Shown: positions 1-8,650 of the stretch, in pieces | Layout of the letters: each line of letters starts with the position of its first letter | Numbering within the stretch: the stretch's first letter is position 1 | Assembly (NCBI GenBank): GCA_012521295.1 | Contig: JAAYMS010000116.1 | Coordinates: forward strand, 1-39,412 | Direction: 5' to 3' | Source: Bacillota bacterium | GTDB taxonomy: Bacteria > Bacillota > Limnochordia > Darwinibacteriales > Darwinibacteriaceae | DNA: 39,412 nucleotides | Position numbers and translations under genes: made by a program | Notes under the pieces: model-generated | What the model was told of the DNA's origin: nothing | Seen by the model: the letters and a program-made list of their open reading frames with translations, nothing else | Database searches by the model: none

Positions 1-102
1 AAGGATACAGCAATGCGTGTCCCCTGGTGGCACATGCGGCTGCGGCCGCGGCTCCTTGCCGCACGGAATCCACAGCGGTTAAGAGAGGACGGGGAGAGAT
101 GA
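1..102 (+). CDS. C-terminal fragment of GerA-family spore germination protein (5' end outside window)
   Basis: Frame 1 from base 1 reads KDTAMRVPWWHMRLRPRLLAARNPQRLREDGER*, the typical GerA-type tail (DT..R.PWW.M..RP). TGA at 100-102 overlaps the next ATG (ATGA). Confidence 0.75.
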   Translation, partial: KDTAMRVPWWHMRLRPRLLAARNPQRLREDGER

Positions 103-1250
103 GGCGTCCTGCAGCTCGGTTACTTCTGCTGTTGTTCTGTCTGCTTCTGAGCGGCTGTTGGGATTATATTGAGGTTGAAACGCTGACCTTTGTGATTGGT
201 GCCGGTGTCGATATAACTCCTGAGAATCACTTCAAATTATCTGTCGAAACATTCGAGGTAAGGGGTGGCGATCAGACAAACATTACGCCTTATGTGGCCT
301 CGGCTACCGGAATCACCATATTCAACGCACTGCGCAACCTGACCAACACTACTGGCAAGCAGATGTTTTTTGGCCACAGCCATGCGATTGTGTTCTCAGA
401 GGAATTTGCCAGGAAGGGGGTTGGCGAGGTAGTAGGCTTCATGCAGCGCGATGCAGGGGTCCGTACCAATATGTGGCTGCTAGTGGCAAAAGACGCCTCG
501 GCTGAGGAAGTGTTCAAAGCTGATTATCCGCTTTCTCCCAGCGTAGGCCTATACTTAAATCGCGTCATGGATGTCCAAGAGCGCAATCCGACCTTCATTC
601 CGATGCAGATTTGGGAATTCAGCCGAGCCTTAAATGAAGAGGGTATGGCTGCGATACTCCCTACCATCACTCTGATCGAACAGGATGATAAGAAGATCCC
701 GATGGTTGAGGGCACTGCTGTCTTTGACTCAGACCGCATGATAGGTTGGTTGGATGTGCAGGATACTAGGATTTTGGGTTATCTCTTAACTCGGAGGATA
801 ACTGGACTGCTGGTAATTGAGCCTGAATTTCGGGGAGAGACTAAACCAGTAGTGGCCGAAGTTCGGGCATCACAGGTCAAAATCAACCCGAAGTGGGAGA
901 ATGATCAACTGAGCATGGAGATTGTTGTTCGTCTCTTCTTAGATCTGCACGAGCTTGGCTTTGAGGTGTTTGACTATAGCCAGACCGATCTGAAACGTTT
1001 CCTAGAGGAAGCTTTTGCCCGGCAGATGAAAAGCGATATTGAGCATCTGCTCAATACGGTGCAGAAGGATCTTAAGCTGGACATCATAGGATTTGGCAGC
1101 ATGACAAAGAAGAAGGTGCCGCAGGCGTGGCGCAAGCTCGGTGGGAAAAAATGGAAGAGTGAGTTTCCGCAGATCCCCGTGATGGTACATGTATCTGCCC
1201 TGATTACAGAAACTGGCATTCTTGCCAAACCCATAACAGCGAGGTATTAG
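99..1250 (+). CDS. Ger(x)C family spore germination lipoprotein
   Basis: ORF 27..1250 with start most likely ATG at 99; lipobox LLLSGCWD; GerAC-like body. Confidence 0.9.
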   Translation: MRRPAARLLLLLFCLLLSGCWDYIEVETLTFVIGAGVDITPENHFKLSVETFEVRGGDQTNITPYVASATGITIFNALRNLTNTTGKQMFFGHSHAIVFSEEFARKGVGEVVGFMQRDAGVRTNMWLLVAKDASAEEVFKADYPLSPSVGLYLNRVMDVQERNPTFIPMQIWEFSRALNEEGMAAILPTITLIEQDDKKIPMVEGTAVFDSDRMIGWLDVQDTRILGYLLTRRITGLLVIEPEFRGETKPVVAEVRASQVKINPKWENDQLSMEIVVRLFLDLHELGFEVFDYSQTDLKRFLEEAFARQMKSDIEHLLNTVQKDLKLDIIGFGSMTKKKVPQAWRKLGGKKWKSEFPQIPVMVHVSALITETGILAKPITARY

Positions 1251-1251
1251 A

Positions 1252-1473
1252 ATGCTTGCAGCAGTTGGAACGATGCTGGTTTTCATTGTGGTGGGAGTTA
1301 TCGAACCCTTCTTGTGGGAAAAAAGGCGCACGGCTACGGTAATTGCATATGGGGTTGCGATGTTCATTACTGCCGTTCTCACTGCCTTGTATACCATGGG
1401 AATTGAGCCGCCCAAGATGATTCTTACGAATTTTGTAAGGGATCTATTTCAGAAGCTAAAGCCAGGAGGATAG
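1252..1473 (+). CDS. Small (73 aa) two-TM membrane protein embedded in the ger operon
   Basis: Starts 2 nt after gerC stop; two hydrophobic segments (TMLVFIVVGVIEPFL, ATVIAYGVAMFITAVLTALY). Confidence 0.7.
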   Translation: MLAAVGTMLVFIVVGVIEPFLWEKRRTATVIAYGVAMFITAVLTALYTMGIEPPKMILTNFVRDLFQKLKPGG

Positions 1474-1476
1474 AGG

Positions 1477-2577
1477 ATGAAGGAAGTTATCGCTGTACGG
1501 GCAGGGATCGCCACCGTCGTACTGATGCTGATGGGTGGCTCGGTTATTCATGGGATCGGCAGCCAAGCTGGTTCTGATGCTTGGCTTGCCATCATCTTTG
1601 CTGCCTTGTTCAGCCTGCCCTTCATCTTGATATATGCCAGGCTTGGGGATTTTGATCCCGAACAAGATATCTTCCATACCCTCGAGAAAGCTCTAGGTAA
1701 GCCTCTGACAGTAGTTGTCGCGATAATCTACGGCTATTACGCCCTGCTCCTTATGTATTACAGTCTGGACAGTCTCGGGAGTTTCGTGACGGTGGCAGGC
1801 TTGGTGGAAACTCCTAAAGTGGTACCACGCCTAGCGCTCACACTGATCGGTTTAATGGCAGCCAAAGCAGGTATAGAGGTGTTAACGCGCTGGTGCAGCC
1901 TTTTCCTGCGCATCATTGTGCTCACCTCGTTCCTGGCTTTGGTACTGGTCTTGAAAGAGGTTGACTTCTCCAATTTGCAGCCTGTTCTTTTCGACGGTAT
2001 TGGGCCGGTATTACAGGCAACCCTCACTACTATGAAATTTCCCTTTCTAGAAACGGTGCTCTTTACGTTTGCTGGGGCAGGGTTCCGCATCAAGAACGGG
2101 AGCCGTTACGTGCTGGTCAGAGGCCACTTCGCGGCTGCAGCGCTGATATTGTTTATCATTACTCTGACCGTAGCGGTTGTCGGGCCAGAAATCTACCGCA
2201 TCCAGTATTACCCCGTCTATGGTGCTGTTTCTCGGATTGATGTAGGAGGATTCTTTACCCGCTTGGAAATCACGGTGACCTTCATCTTCCTAATTACCGC
2301 TTTTGTCAAGGTGAGTGTCTGTCAAATTGTGGCTGCTAAGTGTTTCAGCTATCTCGTTGGGGAAACAGACTATCGCCGTTTGGTCACGCCTCTGGCCCTA
2401 TCTGGTATCGTGGGCAGCTTCTATCTGGCTGAAGGTACATTAGAGATGGAGAAGCGTAACCTAAGCTTGTGGCCGCCACTTGAACTTGCAGTCCAGGTGA
2501 TTCTGCCTGTGATTATCTGGATTATCGCCGAGATCCGCCTCAACAAACAGAATGATACAGGTCAGAAAGCTAACTAA
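1477..2577 (+). CDS. GerAB/ArcD/ProY family spore germination permease
   Basis: Multi-TM APC-like protein next to gerA and gerC homologues. Confidence 0.9.
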   Translation: MKEVIAVRAGIATVVLMLMGGSVIHGIGSQAGSDAWLAIIFAALFSLPFILIYARLGDFDPEQDIFHTLEKALGKPLTVVVAIIYGYYALLLMYYSLDSLGSFVTVAGLVETPKVVPRLALTLIGLMAAKAGIEVLTRWCSLFLRIIVLTSFLALVLVLKEVDFSNLQPVLFDGIGPVLQATLTTMKFPFLETVLFTFAGAGFRIKNGSRYVLVRGHFAAAALILFIITLTVAVVGPEIYRIQYYPVYGAVSRIDVGGFFTRLEITVTFIFLITAFVKVSVCQIVAAKCFSYLVGETDYRRLVTPLALSGIVGSFYLAEGTLEMEKRNLSLWPPLELAVQVILPVIIWIIAEIRLNKQNDTGQKAN

Positions 2578-3640
2578 TGCCGCCATCGTACGCCTGCCAG
2601 ACGGCGTTATAGAAACGTGGCCTAAGGTGTAGGATCGCTTGGTTGGTGCGCACTGGATGGACGCGATTTGTAAGCAAAATGGCATAAAGCCCCCGTTCAA
2701 AGTCGATCCACAGAGATGTGCCTGTAAACCCTGTGTGACCGATGGCCCGTCTAGACACATGCTTCCCGGCAGAACAGCGCCGTGGGCTGGGCAAAACCCA
2801 TCCTATTGAGCGCGGTTCCTCGTTGCTGCCAGAGAAGTTCTTCTGCAGCAATGACAGGCTCTCCTCAGATAAGAAAGTCTCGCCGTGTGTTTGCCCGCCG
2901 CTCAGAATCATCCGACAGAATACGCCTAAATCGGCAGCAGTAGAGAAGAGGCCGGCGTTGCCGCTGATCCCTCCTAACGCACGCGCGTTCTCATCATGGA
3001 CGACACCTTGAAGGAACCTTCTTTCCACCGGATCCCATTCGGTAAAGGCGGTCCGTTCACTCTGAGCAGCGCTCAACCTGTAGGTGGTGTCGTCAAGGCC
3101 AAGTGGTTGCCCGATGTACTGCTGGAACAGCTGGTCTAGCGGCTCGCCTGTAATCCGTTCTATGAGACACCCTAACACTATAAAGCCGATGCAAGAATAT
3201 ACAACGCGGCTTCCGGGTTCGTACTCGAGAGGTACGGCGAGTGCGGTCTTTAAGGCTCCCTCGCTATGCACAAACTTGGGATCAGCATATAATGGAGCAT
3301 GGGACGGAAAGCCCGCCGTGTGGCTCAAAAGGTGTGTAATGGTAATCCGATGCTTGTCAGGCGGAGCTTCGGGAAAGAGACTGCCGATGGTAGAATCCAG
3401 TGAGAGAACTCCTTTTTCGCGCAGCATAAGAGTGAGGGTTGTAGTACTAACAACCTTTGTAAGCGAAGCAATATCAAAAATGGTGTCAGGCTGAGTTTCT
3501 GGAGCTTCCGGAAAGAAGCTGAGGCGGCCGTAGGCGTAGGGCCCCCAGATGCGGTCCTTGGTTCCTATACAAACCACTGCTGCAGAAGCGTGCCGGTTTG
3601 TGATAAATTCATTTACGTACATTAAAGCTTCGGTAAACAC
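2570..3640 (-). CDS. Serine hydrolase, beta-lactamase family (class C/EstB-like)
   Basis: SxxK in IASLTKVVSTTT; YSCIGFIVLG; GHTGFTGTSLW; GTG start with SD ggagaggtga. Confidence 0.9.
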   Translation of the reverse strand: MFTEALMYVNEFITNRHASAAVVCIGTKDRIWGPYAYGRLSFFPEAPETQPDTIFDIASLTKVVSTTTLTLMLREKGVLSLDSTIGSLFPEAPPDKHRITITHLLSHTAGFPSHAPLYADPKFVHSEGALKTALAVPLEYEPGSRVVYSCIGFIVLGCLIERITGEPLDQLFQQYIGQPLGLDDTTYRLSAAQSERTAFTEWDPVERRFLQGVVHDENARALGGISGNAGLFSTAADLGVFCRMILSGGQTHGETFLSEESLSLLQKNFSGSNEEPRSIGWVLPSPRRCSAGKHVSRRAIGHTGFTGTSLWIDFERGLYAILLTNRVHPVRTNQAILHLRPRFYNAVWQAYDGGIS

Positions 3641-3661
3641 TTAGCTCACCTCTCCTGGAGT

Positions 3662-3690
3662 GTATTCTGGCTGGGGCTGGCATTTCCTCT
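3662..3690 (-). promoter_or_regulatory. Sigma-H-like promoter for the serine hydrolase gene
   Basis: Minus strand AGAGGAAAT-N11-CCAGAATAC. Confidence 0.5.
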
Positions 3691-3694
3691 TAAT

Positions 3695-3723
3695 GCAGGA
3701 AATGATCGCCTTCCGGCGAACAC
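3695..3723 (+). promoter_or_regulatory. Sigma-H-like promoter for the HAD/PAP2/mutase operon
   Basis: GCAGGAAAT-N11-GGCGAACAC. Confidence 0.5.
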
Positions 3724-3744
3724 TACGGAGGGAGGTTGAGGCAC

Positions 3745-4422
3745 TTGATTAAAGGACTAGTGTTCGACTTTGATGGTCTTATTCTAGACACAGAGACAGT
3801 TACGTATCAATCGCTGCAGTGGCTTTATAGTCAATATGGACAGAGCCTTTCGCTAGAGATATGGGGAGAATGCATCGGCACAGACCATGATTTCGATCCT
3901 GTAGTATACCTAAAAGAAATAGCGGAGCTTGAGACCTCCGAAGAAGAGCTGCGTAGGGCATATCTGGAGCGCTTTCATGAACTCATCGCCCAAGAAGGGC
4001 CTTTACCAGGTGTTGTGGATTATCTGAAGGGCGCTAAGGCGATGGGATTAGGTCTGGCTGTAGCGTCGAGTTCACCTTCTGACTGGGTGCACGGTTTTTT
4101 GAAGGAAAAGGGTTTGCTTGAATGGTTCGATGCGATCTGCACAGCCGACGATGTTGAGATAGTAAAACCCGACCCTGCCCTCTACCGGTTAGCTGTGCAG
4201 AGGTTAGGGATTGCCCCTCATGAAGCTGTTGCCTTTGAAGACTCGCCAAACGGCGCATTAGCTGCGGTTAGAGCCGGGCTTTACTGCGTAGTTATTCCGA
4301 ACTCCGTAACGCAGAACCTTGCTTTTGGCGAATACGATCTCAAGTTAACGGCCATGAGTGACCTACCCCTTGAGCAGCTGATCGAAACTGTTGTCAAGGA
4401 GCGACACAGGGAGATTTCTTAG
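3745..4422 (+). CDS. HAD-superfamily hydrolase (beta-phosphoglucomutase-like)
   Basis: FDFDGLILDTE; ASSSPS; KPDPALYRLA; FEDSPNG. TTG at 3745 has good SD spacing; the ORF track starts at 3736. Confidence 0.9.
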   Translation: MIKGLVFDFDGLILDTETVTYQSLQWLYSQYGQSLSLEIWGECIGTDHDFDPVVYLKEIAELETSEEELRRAYLERFHELIAQEGPLPGVVDYLKGAKAMGLGLAVASSSPSDWVHGFLKEKGLLEWFDAICTADDVEIVKPDPALYRLAVQRLGIAPHEAVAFEDSPNGALAAVRAGLYCVVIPNSVTQNLAFGEYDLKLTAMSDLPLEQLIETVVKERHREIS

Positions 4423-4435
4423 GGAGGTAGGGACG

Positions 4436-5092
4436 TTGAGAATAAATAGACGTGCCTTATTGGCCGCACTGCTCATCACCTGCTTGGTGGCGCCTCATGG
4501 TGCAGCAGCCTCGCATGCGATTAGGCTCGGCCAGGAGAGAATTGGTTTTGCGGCAGCTCAGGCTGGCCTCGCGCTCGGGCTCCTGTTGATACCTCAGGAT
4601 CAGGCCCTGTATGATGGTATTCGGGAACCCCTTGGAGGAGGGGGTATTCTGTGGAAGGGAATCAGCTTGGCAGGTGAGCCAGCTGTCGCTCTGGCAGCGG
4701 CAGGAGTACTCGCCTTAAACGGTTCGGAGTTTGGCCGCGACCTGGGCTGGGCATTGCTGTTGAACGGTGCTGCCACGATGGCGCTCAAGGCTGGAGTTGG
4801 TATGGCGCGGCCGAAGTTGGGATTGGGGCCGATCTTTGTGGGGCCGACTCTGCAAAGTGAGTACCATGCGTTCCCTTCGGGCCATACCTCGTCTGCCTTT
4901 GCCGCAGCAACAGTGGTGGCGGAGTATTATCCTGACTACGGGCCTTGGGCATATCTGGCTGCAGGGCTTGTGGGCCTTTCGCGCATCATGGAGGAAGAGC
5001 ACTGGCCTAGCAATGTGGTGTTCGGAGCGGGGCTGGGATATCTCACGGCACGTGTAGCACTAGAACTGGGATCAAATTGGGAGGAAGAGTAG
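4436..5092 (+). CDS. Exported PAP2-family phosphatase
   Basis: Signal sequence; KAGVGMARP, FPSGHTSS, SRIMEEEHWPSN motifs; TTG start at 4436. Confidence 0.82.
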   Translation: MRINRRALLAALLITCLVAPHGAAASHAIRLGQERIGFAAAQAGLALGLLLIPQDQALYDGIREPLGGGGILWKGISLAGEPAVALAAAGVLALNGSEFGRDLGWALLLNGAATMALKAGVGMARPKLGLGPIFVGPTLQSEYHAFPSGHTSSAFAAATVVAEYYPDYGPWAYLAAGLVGLSRIMEEEHWPSNVVFGAGLGYLTARVALELGSNWEEE

Positions 5093-6795
5093 TGGAGATT
5101 CAAGCACGATACGAAGCATGGTTAAGTGACCCGCTGATTGATGCAGTAACCAAAGAAGAGCTGCGACAGCTAGACGGTCAAACAGCCGAACTGGCAGATC
5201 GGTTTATTGGATGGTTGGAGTTTGGGACAGGCGGTATGCGGGGCAAGATTGGTGCTGGAACGAACCGCATTAATGTGTATACAGTTCGATTGGCAACCCA
5301 GGCCTTAGCCATCATTCTGCAGGAGAAGGGCCTAGCGGAGCGAGGGGTAGCGATTGCGTATGACTCTCGCCGGATGTCGCGGGAGTTTGCTCATGCTGCC
5401 GCTGAGGTGTTCGTGGGCAACGGTATTCCTGTCTATGTCTTCGGTACCATCGCTCCCACTCCAATCCTGTCATTTGCTGTGCGGTACCACGGTACAGGTG
5501 CGGGGCTTGTGATCACTGCAAGCCACAATCCACCAGAGTACAATGGCTATAAAGCTTATAACGCGCAGGGGGTACAGATGCTTCCGCACGAGGCAGTAGA
5601 GATCAGCGAAAAGATGAGTACGCTTTCGTTAGCTGATGTTAAGATCGCGGAGCAAGCTCAAGCGTCACCGCTGTGGCATGATCTAGGAGAAGAAACAACT
5701 CAGGCGTATTTTGAGGCTCTTCTTAAGCTTGTGCCACCCATTGAGCCGGGCGACATAAGCGTTCTCTACACACCACTCCACGGTACTGGCGGGCAATATG
5801 TACCCGAAATCCTTAGGCGTGCTGGGTTTAGGCATGTGTTGACCGTGGACGAACAGATGCAGCCTAATGGTTCTTTTCCGACCGTTGCGCTTCCCAACCC
5901 CGAGGAAAAGGGAGCATTTGCCTTGGCCATGCAGAAGGCCCAAGAGCAGCCCTGCGACTTGATTCTCGCAACCGACCCAGATGCAGACCGTGTTGGTATC
6001 GCGGTACGGCATGAGGGCGACTGGCACCTGCTTAACGGTAATCAGGTGGGAGTTCTCTTAGCAGAGTTTATTCTTTCTCGCATGACAGACGAGAGCCGCA
6101 GGGGCGGCGTCGTCGTGAAAACCATCGTCACCACAGAAATGATTCAACCCATTGCTGAAAAATACGGTGTGGAAGTTGTTAACACCCTGACAGGGTTTAA
6201 GTATATTGGCCACCTGATAGATGAACTGCCTAAAGAAGGCAAGCACTTCATCTTTGGCTTTGAAGAGAGCTATGGTTACCTAGCGGGAGAGATTGTGCGC
6301 GACAAGGATGCGGTACTGGCGAGTCTATTGGTGGCGCAGATGGCGGCTTTCTATAAGAACCAGGGCAGAACGCTGGTTCAGCAGCTGCGCAAACTGATGG
6401 ATGAATACGGATACTACCAGGAATCCCTGCGTTCTTATTCGTTCTCTGGAACAACCGAAGCGCAGAGGGCACGAGAGTTTATTGCACAGCTCCGCCGAGA
6501 GCCGCTGCGTGAGATCGCTGGAGAAAAAGTAGTGATTGTAAGAGATTATGGAACCCGCATCGAGTATGATCTGGTGGCCGGGGCCCAAAGACCCATTGAC
6601 TTACCTGAAGAAGATGTTCTCCAGTGGGTCACAGAACAAGGCAGCCGCGTTACTCTGCGCCCTTCTGGCACTGAGCCCAAGATGAAGCTCTACTTGGGTG
6701 TCAGGGGGCGTTCATTGGCGGACAGCCAAGAACGGCTCGCTGCCTTAGAAAAGGCCTTTGATCAGCTGGTACAGAACGGATTAGGTAACAAGTAA
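5092..6795 (+). CDS. Phospho-sugar mutase (phosphoglucomutase/phosphomannomutase family)
   Basis: ITASHNPPEYNGYKAY active site; ATDPDADRVGIA; FGFEESYGYL; RPSGTEPKMKLY; GTG start overlapping previous TAG. Confidence 0.95.
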   Translation: MEIQARYEAWLSDPLIDAVTKEELRQLDGQTAELADRFIGWLEFGTGGMRGKIGAGTNRINVYTVRLATQALAIILQEKGLAERGVAIAYDSRRMSREFAHAAAEVFVGNGIPVYVFGTIAPTPILSFAVRYHGTGAGLVITASHNPPEYNGYKAYNAQGVQMLPHEAVEISEKMSTLSLADVKIAEQAQASPLWHDLGEETTQAYFEALLKLVPPIEPGDISVLYTPLHGTGGQYVPEILRRAGFRHVLTVDEQMQPNGSFPTVALPNPEEKGAFALAMQKAQEQPCDLILATDPDADRVGIAVRHEGDWHLLNGNQVGVLLAEFILSRMTDESRRGGVVVKTIVTTEMIQPIAEKYGVEVVNTLTGFKYIGHLIDELPKEGKHFIFGFEESYGYLAGEIVRDKDAVLASLLVAQMAAFYKNQGRTLVQQLRKLMDEYGYYQESLRSYSFSGTTEAQRAREFIAQLRREPLREIAGEKVVIVRDYGTRIEYDLVAGAQRPIDLPEEDVLQWVTEQGSRVTLRPSGTEPKMKLYLGVRGRSLADSQERLAALEKAFDQLVQNGLGNK

Positions 6796-6802
6796 ACACA
6801 TA

Positions 6803-6825
6803 CCCCACGGATTTAAGCCGTGGGG
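6803..6825. terminator. Stem-loop ccccacgg-atttaag-ccgtgggg, putative bidirectional terminator
   Basis: Perfect 8-bp stem between two convergent genes. The minus-strand gene's TAA lies in the loop. Confidence 0.6.
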
Positions 6826-8003
6826 TTTACTAATTCTGCGCGGTGGTCTATGACCAAAGCTACTATGTCTGGATCGAGGCGGCCGGCGCGAGCTTCAGCT
6901 TCGAGAATACCGGCGGCAGTGTCAGCTGAGAGGGCTTGCCTGTAGGGCCTTTCTTCGGTGAGCGCCTGGAATACATCAAGTACAGCTACAAATCGAGCTT
7001 CGGTATCGAGATGTTCAGCCGTTAAGGAAAAAGGGTAACCGCTCCCATCAAGACGTTCGTGGTGGTACGCCGCCCATGTCTGAATTGATTCGACGCCTTC
7101 TCCGATCATCCCCAACAGGTGATAGGTATGATACGAGTGCTGCTTCATGATGTCCATGTCTTCTTTAGAAAGCTTCCCTGGGTAGAGCAAGATTTCTTCA
7201 GACACAGCCAGTTTGCCGATATCATGAAGAAGAGCGGCTGTGCGCAGCTGGCGGGTTTTCTCAGTGCCCATCCCCATGATCTCTGCCATACGGCCGACTT
7301 TGTCAGCTAAGCCGGACGAATGCATGGCTGTGTATGGGCTTTTGCTGTCTACAATTTTAGCGAAGAGTTCAGCGATGTCTTCGAGCTCGTCCAGTCCGAT
7401 TAGGCGACTCATTGCCGGATAACGCTGTAAGAGCTTGATGTAATTGCCCGATTCGAGGTCCAGCCAAAGACTAGGCGTGTTGGCCAAATCTGTGAAGCAC
7501 TCGACGAGGTCTGGGTGGAAAAGCCTTCCTTTATGTGCATTTACTGTTTCGACAATGCTGCTCACTTGCCAGAGTGCATATTGCTCACGATCCAGCAAGA
7601 ACTCAACCCGGTCAGCGAGGCAGAGAATAGCGGGTAGGATATCCATTCCGGGGGCATATTCATCATGGTGATGAAGCACTGGCCTAGCGAGTTCCTTTAG
7701 GAAACGTGTCTGTAGGAGCAGATCATGTCCACGTTGAGTGTGGCCTGAGATGGCAGTTCCCGGCGGCTGGAAATCGGCGAGTTCGAGTTTTTCTTTAGTA
7801 GAAGCGACACCGACGTCATGCACGAGCGCACTAAGCAATATCTGCTGTAGTTGCTCTTGCCCAAGTCCATAACGCATGCCGATATTCAATGCAAGGTAAG
7901 CCATGCGCTCGCCGTGGTGCTGGACACGCCTATGCATCATGTCACAAGCAGTGGCAACTGCTGCTAGGGTCCTAACCAAATCTAGGTTTATCACAAAGCT
8001 CAT
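6813..8003 (-). CDS. Tandem HD-domain phosphohydrolase (HD-GYP type)
   Basis: N-terminal ALVHDVGV...HHHDE; C-terminal LLHDIGK...HHERLDGSGYP. Start most likely ATG at 8003 (MSFVINLDL). Confidence 0.88.
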   Translation of the reverse strand: MSFVINLDLVRTLAAVATACDMMHRRVQHHGERMAYLALNIGMRYGLGQEQLQQILLSALVHDVGVASTKEKLELADFQPPGTAISGHTQRGHDLLLQTRFLKELARPVLHHHDEYAPGMDILPAILCLADRVEFLLDREQYALWQVSSIVETVNAHKGRLFHPDLVECFTDLANTPSLWLDLESGNYIKLLQRYPAMSRLIGLDELEDIAELFAKIVDSKSPYTAMHSSGLADKVGRMAEIMGMGTEKTRQLRTAALLHDIGKLAVSEEILLYPGKLSKEDMDIMKQHSYHTYHLLGMIGEGVESIQTWAAYHHERLDGSGYPFSLTAEHLDTEARFVAVLDVFQALTEERPYRQALSADTAAGILEAEARAGRLDPDIVALVIDHRAELVNPTA

Positions 8004-8027
8004 ACAGACCACCCTTCTCACTGTAAA

Positions 8028-8057
8028 AGAGGACTTTCTAATTATATCATAGAATAG
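8028..8057 (+). promoter_or_regulatory. Sigma-H-like promoter upstream of chromate transporter genes
   Basis: AGAGGACTT-N12-ATAGAATAG; matches RNAGGAWWW-N11/12-RNNGAATWW apart from C at the first W and the final G. Confidence 0.5.
8041..8049 (-). promoter_or_regulatory. Extended -10 (TGATATAAT) sigma-A-like promoter for the HD gene
   Basis: Reverse complement of attatatca = TGATATAAT; no good -35. Confidence 0.45.
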
Positions 8058-8095
8058 CTTGTGATGACGCAAGTGGCCGTAGAAAGGAGATATGC

Positions 8096-8650
8096 ATGAC
8101 ACGAAGGAAGGAATTGTGGGAGTTCTTCGCATCATTTTTCCGTATTGGGCTCTTTACTTTCGGTGGCGGGCTGGCCATGCTGCCCATGATTGAACGGGAG
8201 GTTATTGACCGCCATGGTTGGACTGATCGAGATGAAATACTTGACATATACGCCATGGCTCAATCGGTTCCTGGTGTGATTGCTGCCAATACGGCTGTTT
8301 TTTTAGGTAACCGCCTTTTTGGGTTTTGGGGTGCTGTGCTAGGCCTTGTTGGTGTTGTTCTGCCTTCGATTCTCATCATCACAGTAATAGCGATCTTCTT
8401 TGAGCAGCTAAAGGCCAACCCGCTTATTGCCGCTGCCTTTGAAGGGATTAGGGCTGCAGTCGTGGGCTTGATAGCAGCTGCGGCTGTGCGCGTCGGCCGG
8501 CGTGCCGTTAAGGGTGGTTTCGCTTTGGCGATGGCATTAGGCGCACTGCTGCTTAGTTTGTCAGGATACGTAAACGTTATCCTCATCATCATCTTAGCCG
8601 GTTTAGCAGGGTATCTACAGTATCGAGTTAAGGGGTCTGAAAGCCAGTGA
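8096..8650 (+). CDS. Chromate transporter (CHR) subunit, first half
   Basis: FRIGLFTFGGGLAMLPMIEREVID; AQSVPGVIAANTAVFLG. Confidence 0.9.
   Translation: MTRRKELWEFFASFFRIGLFTFGGGLAMLPMIEREVIDRHGWTDRDEILDIYAMAQSVPGVIAANTAVFLGNRLFGFWGAVLGLVGVVLPSILIITVIAIFFEQLKANPLIAAAFEGIRAAVVGLIAAAAVRVGRRAVKGGFALAMALGALLLSLSGYVNVILIIILAGLAGYLQYRVKGSESQ

Noticed and set aside
3682-3703. ATTTCCT...AGGAAAT as a hairpin or repressor operator
   Set aside because: Each arm is better explained as the -35 box of an outward-firing sigma-H-like promoter with matching -10 boxes on both sides.
6803-6825. Possible IS200/IS605-type end hairpin
   Set aside because: No transposase or second end nearby; a terminator at a convergent gene junction is sufficient.
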